Positions 14,031 to 27,975 of a DNA stretch of 64,000 nt are shown here, one piece after another. The notes under the pieces are model-generated. The model searched no databases. It saw only the letters and a list, made by a program, of their open reading frames with translations, and was not told the origin of the DNA. The position numbers were made by a program, and so were the translations under genes. The stretch is from Xylocopa sonorina (lineage: Eukaryota > Arthropoda > Insecta > Hymenoptera > Apidae). How positions within the stretch are numbered: position 1 is the first letter of the stretch; the number at the start of each line of letters is the position of its first letter. Where the stretch lies: positions 62,001-126,000 of the forward strand of contig NW_027490406.1 in NCBI RefSeq assembly GCF_050948175.1, written 5' to 3'.

Positions 14031-16986
14031 GGTAAGGTATAATATGATTTGCGAAGTGTTATGTATTCCTTGTCTACACTTCAAATGAATGTAAATGCGA
14101 CACTTCCTTGCAAGGAAATAGCGTTTGCAGATGTCTACGTATTGAAGCAATAGATTTCAAATGCTTCTTAAAACGAGATATTGCATCTCATATCCATATT
14201 TCATGATAAGATATAATATTCATTGCGAAGTGTTATGCATTCCTCGTCTACGATTCAAATGAAAGTAAATGCGACACTTCCTTGCAAGGAAATAGCGATT
14301 GCAGATGTCTACGTATCGTAGCAATAGATTTCTTATGATTCTTAAAACGCGATATCGCATCTCATTTCTATGTTTCATGGTAAGGTATAACATGATTTGC
14401 GAAGTGTTACGTATTCATCGTCTACACTTCAAATGAATGTGAATGCGATACTTCCTCGCTAGGAAATAGCGTTTGCAGATGTCTACGTATCGTAGCAATA
14501 GCTTTCTAGTGCTTCTTAAAACGCGATATCGCATCCCATTGCTATGTTTCATGGTAAGATATAATATGACTAGCGACGTATCATGTACTCCTCGTCCACA
14601 CTTCAAATGAATGTAAATGCGACACTTCCTTGCTAGGAAATAGCGTCTGCAGATGTCTAGGTATCGTAGCAATAGAGATCTAATGCTTCTTAAAACGCGA
14701 TATCGCATCTCATATCTATGTTTCATGGTAAGATATAATATGATTTGCGATGTGTTATGTATTCCTCGTCTACACATCAACTGAATGTAAATGCGACACT
14801 TCCTTGCAAGGAAATGGCGTTTGCAGATGTCTACGTATCGTAGCAATAGAGTTCTTACGATTCTTAAAACGCGATATCGCATCTCATTTCTACGTTTCAT
14901 GGTAAGATATTATATGATTTGCGAAGTGTCATGTATTCCTCGTCTACCCTTCAAATGAATGTAAATGCGACACTTCCTTGCTAGGAAGTAGCGTCTGCAG
15001 ATGTCTAGGTATCGTAGCAATAGAGTTCTAATGCTTCTTAAAAACGCGATATCGCATCTCATTTCTATGTTTCGTGGTAAGATATAATATGATTTGCGAA
15101 GTGTCATGTATTCCTCGTCCATGCTTCAAATGAATGTAAATGCGACACTTCCTTGCAAGGAAATAGCGTTTGCAGATGTCTACGTATCGTAGCAATAGAG
15201 TTCTTATGATTCTTAAAACGCGATATCGGATCTCATTTCTATGTTTCATGGTAAGATATAATATGATTTGCGAAGTGTTATGTATTCCTCGTCCACACTT
15301 CAAATGAATGTAAATGCGACACTTCCTTGCAAGGAAATAGCGTTTGCAGATGTCTACGTATCGTAACAATAGAGTTCTCATGATTCTTAAAACGCGATAT
15401 CGCATCTCATTTCTATGTTTCATGGTAAGATATAATATGATTTGCGAAGTGTTATTTATTCCTCGTCTACACTTCAAATGAATGAAAATGCAACACTTCT
15501 TTGCAAGGAAATAGCGTTTGCAAATGTCTACCTATCGTAGCAATAGTGCTCTAATGCTTCTTAAAAACGCGATATCGCATCTCATTTCTATCTTTCATGG
15601 TAAGATATAATATGATTTGCGAAGTATTATGTATTCCTCGTCTACATATCAAATGAATGTAAGTGCGACACTTCTTTGCAAGGAAATAGCGTTTGCAGAT
15701 GTCTACGTATCGTAGCAATAGAGTTCTTATGATTCTTAAAACGCGATATCGCATCACATTTCTATGTTTCATGGTAAAATATAATATGATTTGCGGAGTG
15801 TTATGTATTCCTCGTCTACACTTCAAATGAATGTGAATGCGACACTTCCTCGCTAGGAAATAGTGTTTGCAGATATCTACGTATCGTAGCAGTAGTGTTC
15901 TAATGCTTCTTAAAACGCGATATCGCATCTCATTTCTATGTTTCATGGTAAGATATAATATGATTTGCGAAGTGTTATGTATTCCACGTCTACACTTCAA
16001 ATGAATGTAAATGCGACACTTCCTTGCAAGGATATGGCGTTTGCAAATGTCTACCTATCGTAGCAATAGTGTTCTAATGTTTCTTAAACGCGATATCGAA
16101 TCTCATTTCTATGTTCATGGTAAGGTATAATATGATTTGCGAAGTGTTATATATCCGTCGTCTACACTTCAAATGAATGTAAATGCGACACTTTCTTGCA
16201 AGGAAATAGCGTTGGCAGATGTCTACGTATCGTAGCAATATAGTTCTTATGATTCTTAAAACGCGATATCGCATCTCATTTCTATGTTTCATGGTAAGGT
16301 ATAATATGATTTGCGAAGTGTTATGTATTCCTTATCTACACTTCAAATGAATGTAAATGCGACACTTCCTTGCAAGGAAATAGCGTTTGCAGATGTCTAC
16401 GTATTGAAGCAATAGATTTCAAATGCTTCTTAAAACGAGATATTGCATCTCATATCTATGTTCATGATAAGATATAATATTCATTGCGAAGTGTTATGCA
16501 TTCCTCGTCTACGATTCAAATGAAAGTAAATGCGACACTTCCTTGCAAGGAAATAGCGATTGCAGATGTCTACGTATCGTAGCAATAGATTTCTTATGAT
16601 TCTTAAAACGCGATATCGCATCTCATTTCTATGTTTCATGGTAAGGTATAACATGATTTGCGAAGTGTTACGTATTCATCGTCTACACTTCAAATGAATG
16701 TGAATGCGATACTTCCTCGCTAGGAATAGCGTTTGCAGATGTCTACGTATCGTAGCAATAGCTTTCTAGTGCTTCTTAAAACGCGATATCGCATCCCATT
16801 GCTATGTTTCATGGTAAGATATAATATGACTAGCGACGTATCATGTACTCCTCGTCCACACTTCAAATGAATGTAAATGCGACACTTCCTTGCTAGGAAA
16901 TAGCGTCTGCAGATGTCTAGGTATCGTAGCAATAGAGATCTAATGCTTCTTAAAACGCGATATCGCATCTCATATCTATGTTTCAT

Positions 16987-17160
16987 GATAAGATATAATA
17001 TTCATTGCGAAGTGTTATGTATTCCTCGTCCACGCTTCAAATGAATGTAAATGCGACACTTCCTTGCAAGGAAATAGCGTTTGCAGATGTCTACGTATCG
17101 TAGCAATAGGGTTCTAATGCTTCTTAAAACGCGATATCGCATCTCATTTCTATGTTTCAT
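16987..17160. repeat. Extra monomer in second copy of region 3
   Basis: A single monomer present here but absent at the equivalent place in the first copy (about 14,722). It starts in a type B right half (ATGATAAG, TTCATTGCG) and returns to type A before GATGTGTT. The one-monomer change in offset between the two copies locates it. Confidence 0.7.
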
Positions 17161-18149
17161 GGTAAGATATAATATGATTTGCGATGTGTTATGTATTCCT
17201 CGTCTACACATCAACTGAATGTAAATGCGACACTTCCTTGCAAGGAAATGGCGTTTGCAGATGTCTACGTATCGTAGCAATAGAGTTCTTACGATTCTTA
17301 AAACGCGATATCGCATCTCATTTCTACGTTTCATGTAAGATACTATTTGATTTGCGAAGTGTCATGTATTCCTCGTCTACCCTTCAAATGAATGTAAATG
17401 CGACACTTCCTTGCTAGGAAGTAGCGTCTGCAGATGTCTAGGTATCGTAGCAATAGAGTTCTAATTCTTCTTAAAACGCGATATCGCATCTCATTTCTAT
17501 GTTTCGTGGTAAGATATAATATGATTTGCGAAGTGTCATGTATTCCTCGTCCATGCTTCAAATGAATGTAAATGCGACACTTCCTTGCAAGGAAATAGCG
17601 TTTGCAGATGTCTACGTATCGTAGCAATAGAGTTCTTATGATTCTTAAAACGCGATATCGGATCTCATTTCTATGTTTCATGGTAAGATATAATATGATT
17701 TGCGAAGTGTTATGTATTCCTCGTCCACACTTCAAATGAATGTAAATGCGACACTTCCTTGCAAGGAAATAGCGTTTGCAGATGTCTACGTATCGTAACA
17801 ATAGAGTTCTCATGATTCTTAAAACGCGATATCGCATCTCATTTCTATGTTTCATGGTAAGATATAATATGATTTGCGAAGTGTTATTTATTCCTCGTCT
17901 ACACTTCAAATGAATGAAAATGCAACACTTCTTTGCAAGGAAATAGCGTTTGCAAATGTCTACCTATCGTAGCAATAGTGCTCTAATGCTTCTTAAAACG
18001 CGATATCGCATCTCATTTCTATGTTTCATGGTAAGATATAATATGATTTGCGAAGTATTATGTATTCCTCGTCTACATATCAAATGAATGTAAGTGCGAC
18101 ACTTCTTTGCAAGGAAATAGCGTTTGCAGATGTCTACGTATCGTAGCAA

Positions 18150-18670
18150 TAGAGTTCTTATAATTCTTAAAACGCGATATCGCATCTCATTTCTATGTTT
18201 CATGGTAAGATATAATATGATTTGAGGAGTGTTATGTATTCCTCGTCTACACTTCAAATGAATGTAAATGCAACACTTCCTTGCTAGGAAGTAGCGTCTG
18301 CAGATGTCTAGGTATCGTAGCAATAGAGTTCTAATGCTTCTTAAAACGCGATATCGCATCTCGTTACTATGTTTCGTGGTAAGATATAATATGATTTGCG
18401 AAGTGTCATGTATTCCTCGTCCACGCTTCGAATGAATGTAAATGCGACACTTTCTTGCAAGGAAATAGCGTTTGCAGATGTCTACGTATCGTAGCAATAG
18501 AGTTCTTGTGATTCTTAAATCGCGATATCGGATCTCATTTCTATGTTTCATGGTAAGATATAATATGATTTGCGAAGTGTTATGTATTCCTCGTCTACAC
18601 TTCAAATGAATGTAAATGCGACACTTCTTTGCAAGGAAATAGCGTTTGCAGATGTCTACGTATCGTAACA
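18150..18670. repeat. Three extra monomers in second copy of region 3
   Basis: Relative to the first copy, which goes directly from the TCTACATATC monomer to the CATCACATTTC...AAAATATAA monomer near 15,720, this copy has three additional monomers. They carry TTTGAGGAGTG near 18,221, CTCGTTACTATG near 18,361 and TTAAATCGCG near 18,515. The change in offset is three monomers. Confidence 0.72.
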
Positions 18671-19399
18671 ATAGAGTTCTTATGATTCTTAAAACGCGAT
18701 ATCGCATCACATTTCTATGTTTCATGGTAAAATATAATATGATTTGCGGAGTGTTATGTATTCCTCGTCTACACTTCAAATGAATGTGAATGCGACACTT
18801 CCTCGCTAGGAAATAGTGTTTGCAGATATCTACGTATCGTAGCAGTAGTGTTCTAATGCTTCTTAAAACGCGATATCGCATCTCATTTCTATGTTTCATG
18901 GTAAGATATAATATGATTTGCGAAGTGTTATGTATTCCACGTCTACACTTCAAATGAATGTAAATGCGACACATCCTTGCAAGGATATGGCATTTGCAAA
19001 TGTCTACCTATCGTAGCAATAGTGTTCTAATGTTTCTTAAAACGCGATATCGCATCTCATTTCTATGTTTCATGGTAAGGTATAATATGATTTGCGAAGT
19101 GTTATATATCCGTCGTCTACACTTCAAATGAATGTAAATGCGACACTTTCTTGCAAGGAAATAGCGTTTGCTGATGTCTACGTATCGTAGCAATGGATTT
19201 CTGCTGCATCTTAAAACGCGATATCGCATCACATTTCTATGTTTCATGGTAAGATATAATATGATTTGCGAAGTGTTATGTATTCCTTGTCTACACCTCA
19301 AATGAATGTAAATGCGACACTTCCTTGCAAGAAAATAGCGTTTGCAGATGTCTACGTATCGAAGCAATAGATTTCAAATGCTTCTTAAAACGAGATATT

Positions 19400-21690
19400 G
19401 CATCTCATATCTATGTTTCATGATAAGATATAATATTCATTGCGAAGTGTTATGCATTCCTCGTCTACGATTCAAATGAAAGTAAATGCGACACTTCCTT
19501 GCAAGGAAATAGCGATTGCAGATGTCTACGTATCGTAGCAATAGATTTCTTATGATTCTTAAAACGCGATATCGCATCTCATTTCTATGTTTCATGGTAA
19601 GATATAATATGAATTGCGAAGTGTTATGTATTCCTCGTCTACACTTCAATTGAATGTAAATGCGACACTTCCTTGCAAAGAAATAGCGTTTGCAAATGTC
19701 TACCTATCGTAGCAATAGTGTTCTAATGCTTCTTATAACGCGATATCGCATCTCATTTCTATGTTTCATGGTAAGATATAATATGATTTGCGATGTGTCA
19801 TGTATTCCTCGTCTACACTTCAAATGGATGTAAATGCGACACTTCCTTGCAAGGAAATAGCGTTTGCAGATGTCTACGTATCGTAGCAATAGAGATCTTA
19901 TGATTCTTAAAACGCGATATCGCACCTCATTTCTATGTTTCATGGTAAGATATAATATGATTTGCGATGTGCTATGTATTCCTCGTCTACACATCAACAG
20001 AATGTAAATGCAACACTTCCTTGCAAGGAAATAGCGTTTGCAAATGTCTACCTATCGTAGCAGTAGTGTTCTAATGCTTCTTAGAACGCGATGTCGCATC
20101 TCATTTCTATGTTTCATGGTAAGATATAATATGATTTGCGAAGTGTTATGTATTCCTCGTCTACACATCAAATGAATGTAAATGCGACACTTCCTTGCAA
20201 GGAAATAGCGTTTGCAGATGTCTACGTATCGTAGCAATATAGTTCTTATGATTCTTAAAACGCGATATCGCATCTCATTTCTATGTTTCATGGTAAGGTA
20301 TAATATGATTTGCGAAGTGTTATGTATTCCTTGTCTACACTTCAAATGAATGTAAATGCGACACTTCCTTGCAAGGAAATAGCGTTTGCAGATGTCTACG
20401 TATTGAAGCAATAGATTTCAAATGCTTCTTAAAACGAGATATTGCATCTCATATCTATGTTTCATGATAAGATATAATATTCATTGCGAAGTGTTATGCA
20501 TTCCTCGTCTGCGATTCAAATGAAAGTAAATGCGACACTTCCTTGCAAGGAAATAGCGATTGCAGATGTCTACGTATCGTAGCAATAGATTTCTTATGAT
20601 TCTTAAAACGCGATATCGCATCTCATTTCTATGTTTCATGGTAAGATATAATATGAATTGCGAAGTGTTATGTATTCCTCGTCTACACTTCAATTGAATG
20701 TAAATGCGACACTTCCTTGCAAAGAAATAGCGTTTGCAAATGTCTACCTATCGTAGTAATAGTGTTCTAATGCTTCTTAAAACGCGATATCGCATCTCAT
20801 TTCTATGTTTCATGGTAAGATATAATATGATTTGCGATGTGTCATGTATTCCTCGTCTACACTTCAAATGGATGTAAATGCGACACTTCCTTGCAAGGAA
20901 ATAGCGTTTGCAGATGTCTACGTATCATAGCAATAGAGATCTTATGATTCTTAAAACGCGATATCGCACCTCATTTCTATGTTTCATGGTAAGATATAAT
21001 ATGATTTGCGATGTGCTATGTATTCCTCGTCTACACATCAACAGAATGTAAATGCAACACTTCCTTGCAAGGAAATAGCGTTTGCAAATGTCTACCTATC
21101 GTAGCAGTAGTGTTCTAATGCTTCTTAGAACGCGATGTCGCATCTCATTTCTATGTTTCATGGTAAGATATAATATGATTTGCGAAGTGTTATGTATTCC
21201 TCGTCTACACATCAAATGAATGTAAATGCGACACTTCCTTGCAAGGAAATAGCGTTTGCAGATGTCTACGTATCGTAGCAATATAGTTCTTATGATTCTT
21301 AAAACGCGATATCGCATCTCATTTCTATGTTTCATGGTAAGGTATAATATGATTTGCGAAGTGTTATGTATTCCTTGTCTACACTTCAAATGAATGTAAA
21401 TGCGACACTTCCTTGCAAGGAAATAGCGTTTGCAGATGTCTACGTATTGAAGCAATAGATTTCAAATGCTTCTTAAAACGAGATATTGCATCTCATATCT
21501 ATGTTTCATGATAAGATATAATATTCATTGCGAAGTGTTATGCATTCCTCGTCTGCGATTCAAATGAAAGTAAATGCGACACTTCCTTGCAAGGAAATAG
21601 CGATTGCAGATGTCTACGTATCGTAGCAATAGATTTCTTATGATTCTTAAAACGCGATATCGCATCTCATTTCTATGTTTCATGGTAAGG
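19400..21690. repeat. Region 4: 6-mer HOR, 1,044-bp unit, about 2.2 copies
   Basis: A six-monomer unit repeats with an exact 1,044-bp period. The first unit is about 19,400-20,443, the second 20,444-21,487, and a partial third runs to about 21,680. Markers repeated at this spacing include ATGAATTGCG, CAATTGAATG, AATGGATGTAAATG, CATCAACAGAATG, GAACGCGATGTCGC and CAATATAGTTC. The copies differ only at rare sites, such as TATAACG against AAAACG near 19,736 and 20,780, and TCATAGC near 20,925. At about 21,680 the sequence switches to a segment like 16,650-16,870. Confidence 0.9.
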
Positions 21691-22330
21691 TATAACATGA
21701 TTTGCGAAGTGTTACGTATTCATCGTCTACACTTCAAATGAATGTGAATGCGATACTTCCTCGCTAGGAAATAGCGTTTGCAGATGTCTACGTATCGTAG
21801 CAATAGCTTTCTAGTGCTTCTTAAAACGCGATATCGCATCCCATTGCTATGTCTCATGGTAAGATATAATATGACTAGCGACGTATCATGTATTCCTCGT
21901 CCACACTTCAAATGAATGTAAATGCGACACTTCCTTGCAAGGAAATAGCGTTTGCAAATGTCTACCTATCGTAGCAATAGTGTTCTAATGCTTCTTAAAA
22001 CGCGATATCGCACCTCATTTCTATGTTTCATGGTAAGATATAATATGATTTGCGAAGTGTTATGTATACCTCGTCTACACTTCAAATGAATGTAAATGCG
22101 ACACTTCTTTGCAAGGAAATAGCGTTTGCAGATGTCTACGTATCGTAGCAATAGAGTTCTAATGCTTCTTAAAACGCGATATCGCATCACATTTCTATGT
22201 TTCATGGTAAGATATAATATGATTTGCGAAGTGTCATGTATTCCTCGTTTACACTTCGAATGAATGTAAATGCGACACTTCCTTGCAAGGAAATAGCGAT
22301 TGCAGATGTCTACGTATCGTAGCAATAGAG

Positions 22331-22432
22331 TTCATATGATTCTTAAAACGCGATATCGCATCTCATATCTATGTTTCAAGATAAGATATAATATTCATTG
22401 CGAAGTGTTATGCATTCCTCGTCTACGATTCA
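22331..22432 (+). repeat. Type C tract: A-like third dyad with B-like right end
   Basis: This stretch keeps the A-type GCGATATCGC dyad, then carries CATATCTATG, TTTCAAGATAAG, ATATTCATTGCG and TACGATTC as in type B. TTTCAAG, in place of TTTCATG, is diagnostic. The same tract recurs near 1,345, 3,430, 8,470, 23,250, 23,770, 24,290, 25,510, 26,730, 28,990, 30,560, 32,650, 33,690, 55,100, 56,320 and 57,620. It often follows a type B monomer directly, forming a B-C dimer. It looks like a recombinant between A and B that was later amplified; that history is inferred. Confidence 0.8.
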
Positions 22433-24979
22433 AATGAAAGTAAATGCGACACTTTCTTGCAAGGAAATAGCGTTTGCAGATGTCTACGTATCGTAGCAAT
22501 GGATTTCTGATGCTTCTTAAAACGCGATAATGCATCTCATTTCTGTGTTTCATGGTAAGATATAATATGATTTGCGAAGTCTTATGTATTCCTCGTCTAC
22601 ACTTCAAATGAATGTAAATGCGACACTTTCTTGCAAGGAAATAGCGTTTGCAGATGTCTACGTATCGTAGCAATGGAGTTCTAATGCTTCTTAAAACGCG
22701 ATATCGCATCACATTTCTATGTTTCATGGTAAGATGTAATATGACTTGCGAAGTGTCATGTATTCCTCGTTTACACTTCAAATGAATGTAAATGCGACAC
22801 TTCCTTGCAAGGAAATAGCGTTTGCAGATGTCTACGTATCGTAGCAATAGAGTTCTTATGATTCTTAAAACGCGATATCGCATCACATTTCTATGTTTCA
22901 TGGTAAGATATAATATGATTTGCGAAGTGTTATGTATTCCTCGTGTACACATCAAATGAATGTAAATGCGACACTTTCTTGCAAGGAAATAGCATGTGCA
23001 GATGTCTACGTATCGTAGCAATGGATTTCTGCTGCTTCTTAAAACGCGATATCGCAACTCATTTCCATGTTTCATGGTAAGATATAATATGATTTGCGAA
23101 GTGTTATGCATTCCTCGTCTACGATTCAAATGGAAGTAAATGCGACACTTCGTTGCAAGGAAATAGCGATTGCAGATGTCTACGTATCGTAGCAATAGAG
23201 TTCATATGATCCTTAAAACGCGATATCGCATCTCATACCTATGTTTCAAGATAAGATATAATATTCATTGCGAAGTGTTATGCATTCCTCGTCTACGATT
23301 CAAATGAAGTAAATGTGACACTTTCTTGCAAGGAAATAGCGTTTGCAGATGTCTACGTATCGTAGCAATGGATTTCTGCTGCTTCTTAAAACGCGATATC
23401 GCATCTCATTTCTATGTTTCATGGTAAGATATAATATGATTTGCGAAGTGTTATGTATTCCTAGTCTACACTTCAAATGAATGTAAATGCGACACTTCCT
23501 TGCTAGGAAATAGCGTTTGCAGATGTCTACGTATCTTAGAAATAGATTTCAAATGCTTCTTAAAACGAGATATTGCATCTCGTATCTACGTTTCATGATA
23601 AGATATAATATTCATTGCGAAGTGTTATGCATTCCTCGTCTACGATTCAAATGAAAGTAAATGCGACACTTCCTTGCAAGGAAATAGCGATTGCAGATGT
23701 CTACGTATCGTAGCAATAGAGTTCATATGGTTCTTAAAACGCGATGTCGCATCTCATATCTATGTTTCAAGATAAGATATAATATTCATTGCGAAGTGTT
23801 ATGCATTCCTCGTCTACGATTCAAATGAAAGTAAATGAGACACTTCCTTGCTAGGAAATAGCGTTTGCAGATGTCTACGTATCGTAGCAATAGAGTTCTT
23901 ATGATTCTTAAAACGCGATATCGCATCTCATTTCTATGTTTCATGGTAAGATAGAATATGATTTGCGAAGTGTTATGTATTCCTCGTCTACACTTCAAAT
24001 GAATGTAAATGCGACACTTCCTTGCAAGGAAATAGCGTTTGCAGATGTCTACGTATCGAAGCAATAGATTTCAAATTCTTCTTAAAACGAGATATTGCAT
24101 CTCATATCTACGTTTCATGATAAGATATAATATTCATTGCGAAGTGTTATACATTCCTCGTCTACGATTCAAATGAAAGTAAATGCGACACTTCCTTGCA
24201 AGGAAATAGCGATTGCAGATGTCTACGTATCGTAGAAATAGAGTTCATATGATTCTTAAAACGCGATATCGCATCTCATATCTATGTTTCAAGATAAGAT
24301 ATAATATTCATTGCGAAGTGTTATGCATTCCTCGTCTACGAATCAAATGAAAGTAAATGCGACACTTTCTTGCAAGGAAATAGCGTTTGCAGATGTCTAC
24401 GTATCGTAGCAATGGATTTCTGATGCTTCTTAAAACGCGATATCGCATCTCATTTCTATGTTTCATGGTAAGATATAATATGATTTGCGAAGTGTCATGT
24501 ATTCCTCGTCCACACTTCAAATGAATGTAAATGCGACACCTCCTTGCTAGGAAATAGCGTCTGCTGATGTCTAGGTATCGTAGAAATAGAGTTCTAATGC
24601 TTCTTAAAACGCGATATCGCATCACATTTCTATGTTTCATGGTAAGATATAATATGATTTGCGAAGTGTTATGTATTCCTCGTCTACACTTCAAATGAAT
24701 GTAAATGCGACACTTCCTTGCTAGGAAATAGCGTTTGCAGATGTCTACGTATTGTGGCAATAGGGTTCTTATGATCCTTAAAACGCGATATCGCATCTCA
24801 TTTCTATGTTTCATGGTAAGGTATAATATGATTTGCGAAGTGTTATGTATTCCTCGTCTACACTTCAAATAAATGTAAATGCGACACTTCCTTGCTAGGA
24901 AATAGCGTTTGCAGATGTCTACGTATCGTAGCAATAGAGTTCTTATAATTCTTAAAACGCGATATCGCATCTCATTTCT

Positions 24980-26318
24980 ATGTTTCATGGTAAGATATAA
25001 TATGATTTGCGAAGTGTTATGTACTCCTCGTCTACACATCAAATGAATGTAAATGCGACACTTCCTTGCTAGGAAATAGCGTTTGCAGATGTCTACGTAT
25101 CGTAGCAATAGAGTTCTTATAATTCTTAAAACGCGATATCGCATCTCATTTCTATGTTTCATGGTAAGATAGAATATGATTTGCGAAGTGTTATGTATTC
25201 CTCGTCTACACTTCAAATGAATGTAAATGCGACACTTCCTTGCAAGGAAATAGCGTTTGCAGATGTCTACGTATCGAAGCAATAGATTTCAAATTCTTCT
25301 TAAAACGAGATATTGCATCTCATATCTACGTTTCATGATAAGATATAATATTCATTGCGAAGTGTTATGCATTCCTCGTCTACGATTCAAATGAAAGTAA
25401 ATGCGACACGTCCTTGCAAGGAAATAGCGATTGCAGATGTCTACGTATCGTAGAAATAGAGTTCATATGATTCTTAAAACGCGATATCGCATCTCATATC
25501 TATGTTTCAAGATAAGATATAATATTCATTGCGAAGTGTTATGCATTCCTCGTCTACGAATCAAATGAAAGTAAATGCGACACTTTCTTGCAAGGAAATA
25601 GTGTTTGCAGATGTCTACGTATCGTAGCAATGGATTTCTGATGCTTCTTAAAACGCGAAATCGCATCTCATTTCTATGTTTCATGGTAAGATATAATATG
25701 ATTTGCGAAGTGTCATGTATTCCTCGTCCACACTTCAAATGAATGTAAATGCGACACCTCCTTGCTAGGAAATAGCGTCTGCTGATGTCTAGGTATCGTA
25801 GAAATAGAGTTCTAATGCTTCTTAAAACGCGATATCGCATCACATTTCTATGTTTCATGGTAAGATATAATATGATTTGCGAAGTGTTATGTATTCCTCG
25901 TCTACACTTCAAATGAATGTAAATGCGACACTTCCTTGCTAGGAAATAGCGTTTGCAGATGTCTACGTATCGTAGCAATGGATTTCTGATGCTTCTCAAA
26001 ACGCGATATCGCATCTCATTTCTATGTTTCATGGTAAGATATAATATGATTTGCGAAGTGTTATGTACTCCTCGTCTACACATCAAATGAATGTAAATGC
26101 GACACTGCCTTGCTAGGAAATAGCGTTTGCAGATGTCTACGTATTGTGGCAATAGGGTTCTTATGATTCTTAAAGCGCGATATCGCATCTCATTTCTATG
26201 TTTCATGGTAAGATATAATATGATTTGCGAAGTGTTATGTATTCCTCGTCTACACTTCAAATGAATGTAAATGCGACACTTCCTTGCAAGGAAATAGCGT
26301 TTGCAGATGTCTACGTAT
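24980..26318. repeat. Region 5 cassette, copy a
   Basis: About 7.7 monomers repeated at 32,120-33,458 with an offset of 7,139-7,140 bp. Both contain, in order, an AAGATAGAATATG monomer, a B-C dimer, ACACCTCCTTGCTAGG, CGTAGAAATAGAG, TTCTCAAAACGCG and ATTGTGGCAATAGGG. Only a few substitutions separate the copies, for example ACACGTCC against ACACTTCC and AATAGTG against AATAGCG. They diverge at ATCGAAGC here against ATCTTAGC in the partner. Confidence 0.85.
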
Positions 26319-27360
26319 CGAAGCAATAGATTTCAAATGCTTCTTAAAACGAGATATTGCATCTCATTTCTATGTTTCATGGTAAGATATAATATGATTT
26401 GCGAAGTGTTATGCATTCCTCGTCTACACATCAAATGAATGTAAATGCGACACTTCCTTGCTAGGAAATAGCGTTTGCAGATGTCTACGTATCTTAGCAA
26501 TAGATTTCAAATGCTTCTTAAAACGAGATATTGCATCTCGTATCTACGTTTCATGATAAGATATAATATTCATTGCGAAGTGTTATGCATTCCTCGTCTA
26601 CGATTCAAATGAAAGAAAATGCGACACTTCCTTGCAAGGAAAAAGCGATTGCAGATGTCTACGTATCGTAGCAATGGAGTTCATATGGTTCTTAAAACGC
26701 GATGTCGCATCTCATATCTATGTTTCAAGATGAGATATAATATTCATTGCGAAGTGTTATGTATTCCTCGTCTACACTTCAAATGAATGTAAATGCGACA
26801 CCTCGTTGCAAGGAAATAGCGTTTGCAGATGTCTGCGTATCGAAGCAATAGATTTCAAATGCTTCTTAAAATGAGATATTGCCTCTCATATCTACGTTTC
26901 ATGATAGGATATAATATTCATTGCGAAGTGTTATGCATTCCTCGTCTACGATTCAAATGAAAGTAAATGTGACACTTCGTTGCAAGGAAATAGCGATTGC
27001 AGATGTCTACGTATCGTAGCAATAGAGTTCTAATGCTTCTTAAAACGCGATATCGCATCTCATTTCTATGTTTCATGGTAAGATATAATATGATTTGCGA
27101 AGTGTTATGTATTCCTCGTCTACACTTCAAATGAATGTAAATGCAACCCTTCCTTGCATAGAAATAGCGTTTGCAGATGTCTACGTATCGAAGGAATAGA
27201 GTTCAAATGCTTCTTAAAACGAGATATTGCATCTCATATCTATGTTTCATGATAAGATATAATATTCTTTGCGAAGTGCTATGCATTCCACGTCTACGAT
27301 ACAAATGAAAGTAAATGCGACACTTCGTTGCAAGGAAATAGCGATTGCAGATGTCTACGT

Positions 27361-27975
27361 ATCGTAGCAATGGATTTCTGATGCTTCTTAAAACGCGATA
27401 TCGCATCTCATTTCTATGTTTCATGGTAAGATATAATATGATTTGCGAAGTGTCATGTATTCCTCGTCCACACTTCAAATGAATGTAAATGCGACACCTC
27501 CTTGCTAGGAAATAGCGTCTGCTGATGTCTAGGTATCGTAGAAATAGAGTTCTAATGCTTCTTAAAACGCGATATCGCATCACATTTCTATGTTTCATGG
27601 TAAGATATAATATGGTTTGCGAAGTGTTATGTATTCCTCGTCTACACTTCAAATGAATGTAAATGCGACACTTCCTTGCTAGGAAATAGCGTTTGCAGAT
27701 GTCTACGTATCGTAGCAATGGATTTCTGATGCTTCTCAAAACGCGATATCGCATCTCATTTCTATGTTTCATGGTAAGATATAATATGATTTGCGAAGTG
27801 TTATGTACTCCTCGTCTACACATCAAATGAATGTAAATGCGACACTGCCTTGCTAGGAAATAGCGTTTGCAGATGTCTACGTATTGTGGCAATAGGGTTC
27901 TTATGATTCTTAAAGCGCGATATCGCATCTCATTTCTATGTTTCATGGTAAGATATAATATGATTTGCGAAGTGT
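27361..27975. repeat. Region 5 cassette, third partial copy
   Basis: Matches 25,621-26,235 with an exact offset of 1,740 bp (10 monomers). The left limit is at CACTTCGTTGCAAGG, where the partner has CACTTTCTTGCAAGG. The right limit is where this copy turns to a type B right end (TTATGCATTCC, TACGATTC) and the partner stays type A. Confidence 0.82.

Larger units (their letters stand above)
9859..17335. other. Stretch with a cluster of private single-base indels
   Basis: About 17 one-base gains or losses fall here. Examples are 9,859, 10,297, 10,524, 10,895, 11,105, 11,512, 12,726, 13,847, about 13,876, about 13,893, 15,040, 15,562, 16,086, 16,114, 16,461, 16,725 and 17,335. Most lie in short runs (AAAA, TTT, GG). 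From 17,336 to 29,100 only one was seen (about 23,309). Where a duplicate copy exists it usually lacks the indel and shows few substitutions. This may be a lower-quality consensus segment rather than biology. Confidence 0.8.
14030..19400. repeat. Region 3: 13-monomer block and its expanded second copy
   Basis: About 14,035-16,060 recurs from about 16,297 to 19,000. The offset starts at 2,262 bp (13 monomers), becomes 2,434 after an extra monomer at about 16,987-17,160, and rises to 2,953 after three extra monomers at about 18,150-18,670. Shared markers include TATTGAAGC near 14,140 and 16,402, GACTAGCGACGTA near 14,568 and 16,828, GATGTGTT near 14,749 and 17,183, and GTTATATATCCGTCG near 16,149 and 19,100. 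Several one-base indels are private to one copy. Confidence 0.83.

Noticed and set aside
17964..18974. 336-codon minus-strand open frame, and others up to 345 codons (27,203-28,240; 24,308-25,282; 53,641-54,630)
   Set aside because: They are made of the same 58-residue unit as every other frame in the array and exist because the monomer length is a multiple of three. They start and stop wherever a variant or indel makes or removes a stop. No recognisable domain, no promoter or intron structure, and closely similar copies are broken by stops.
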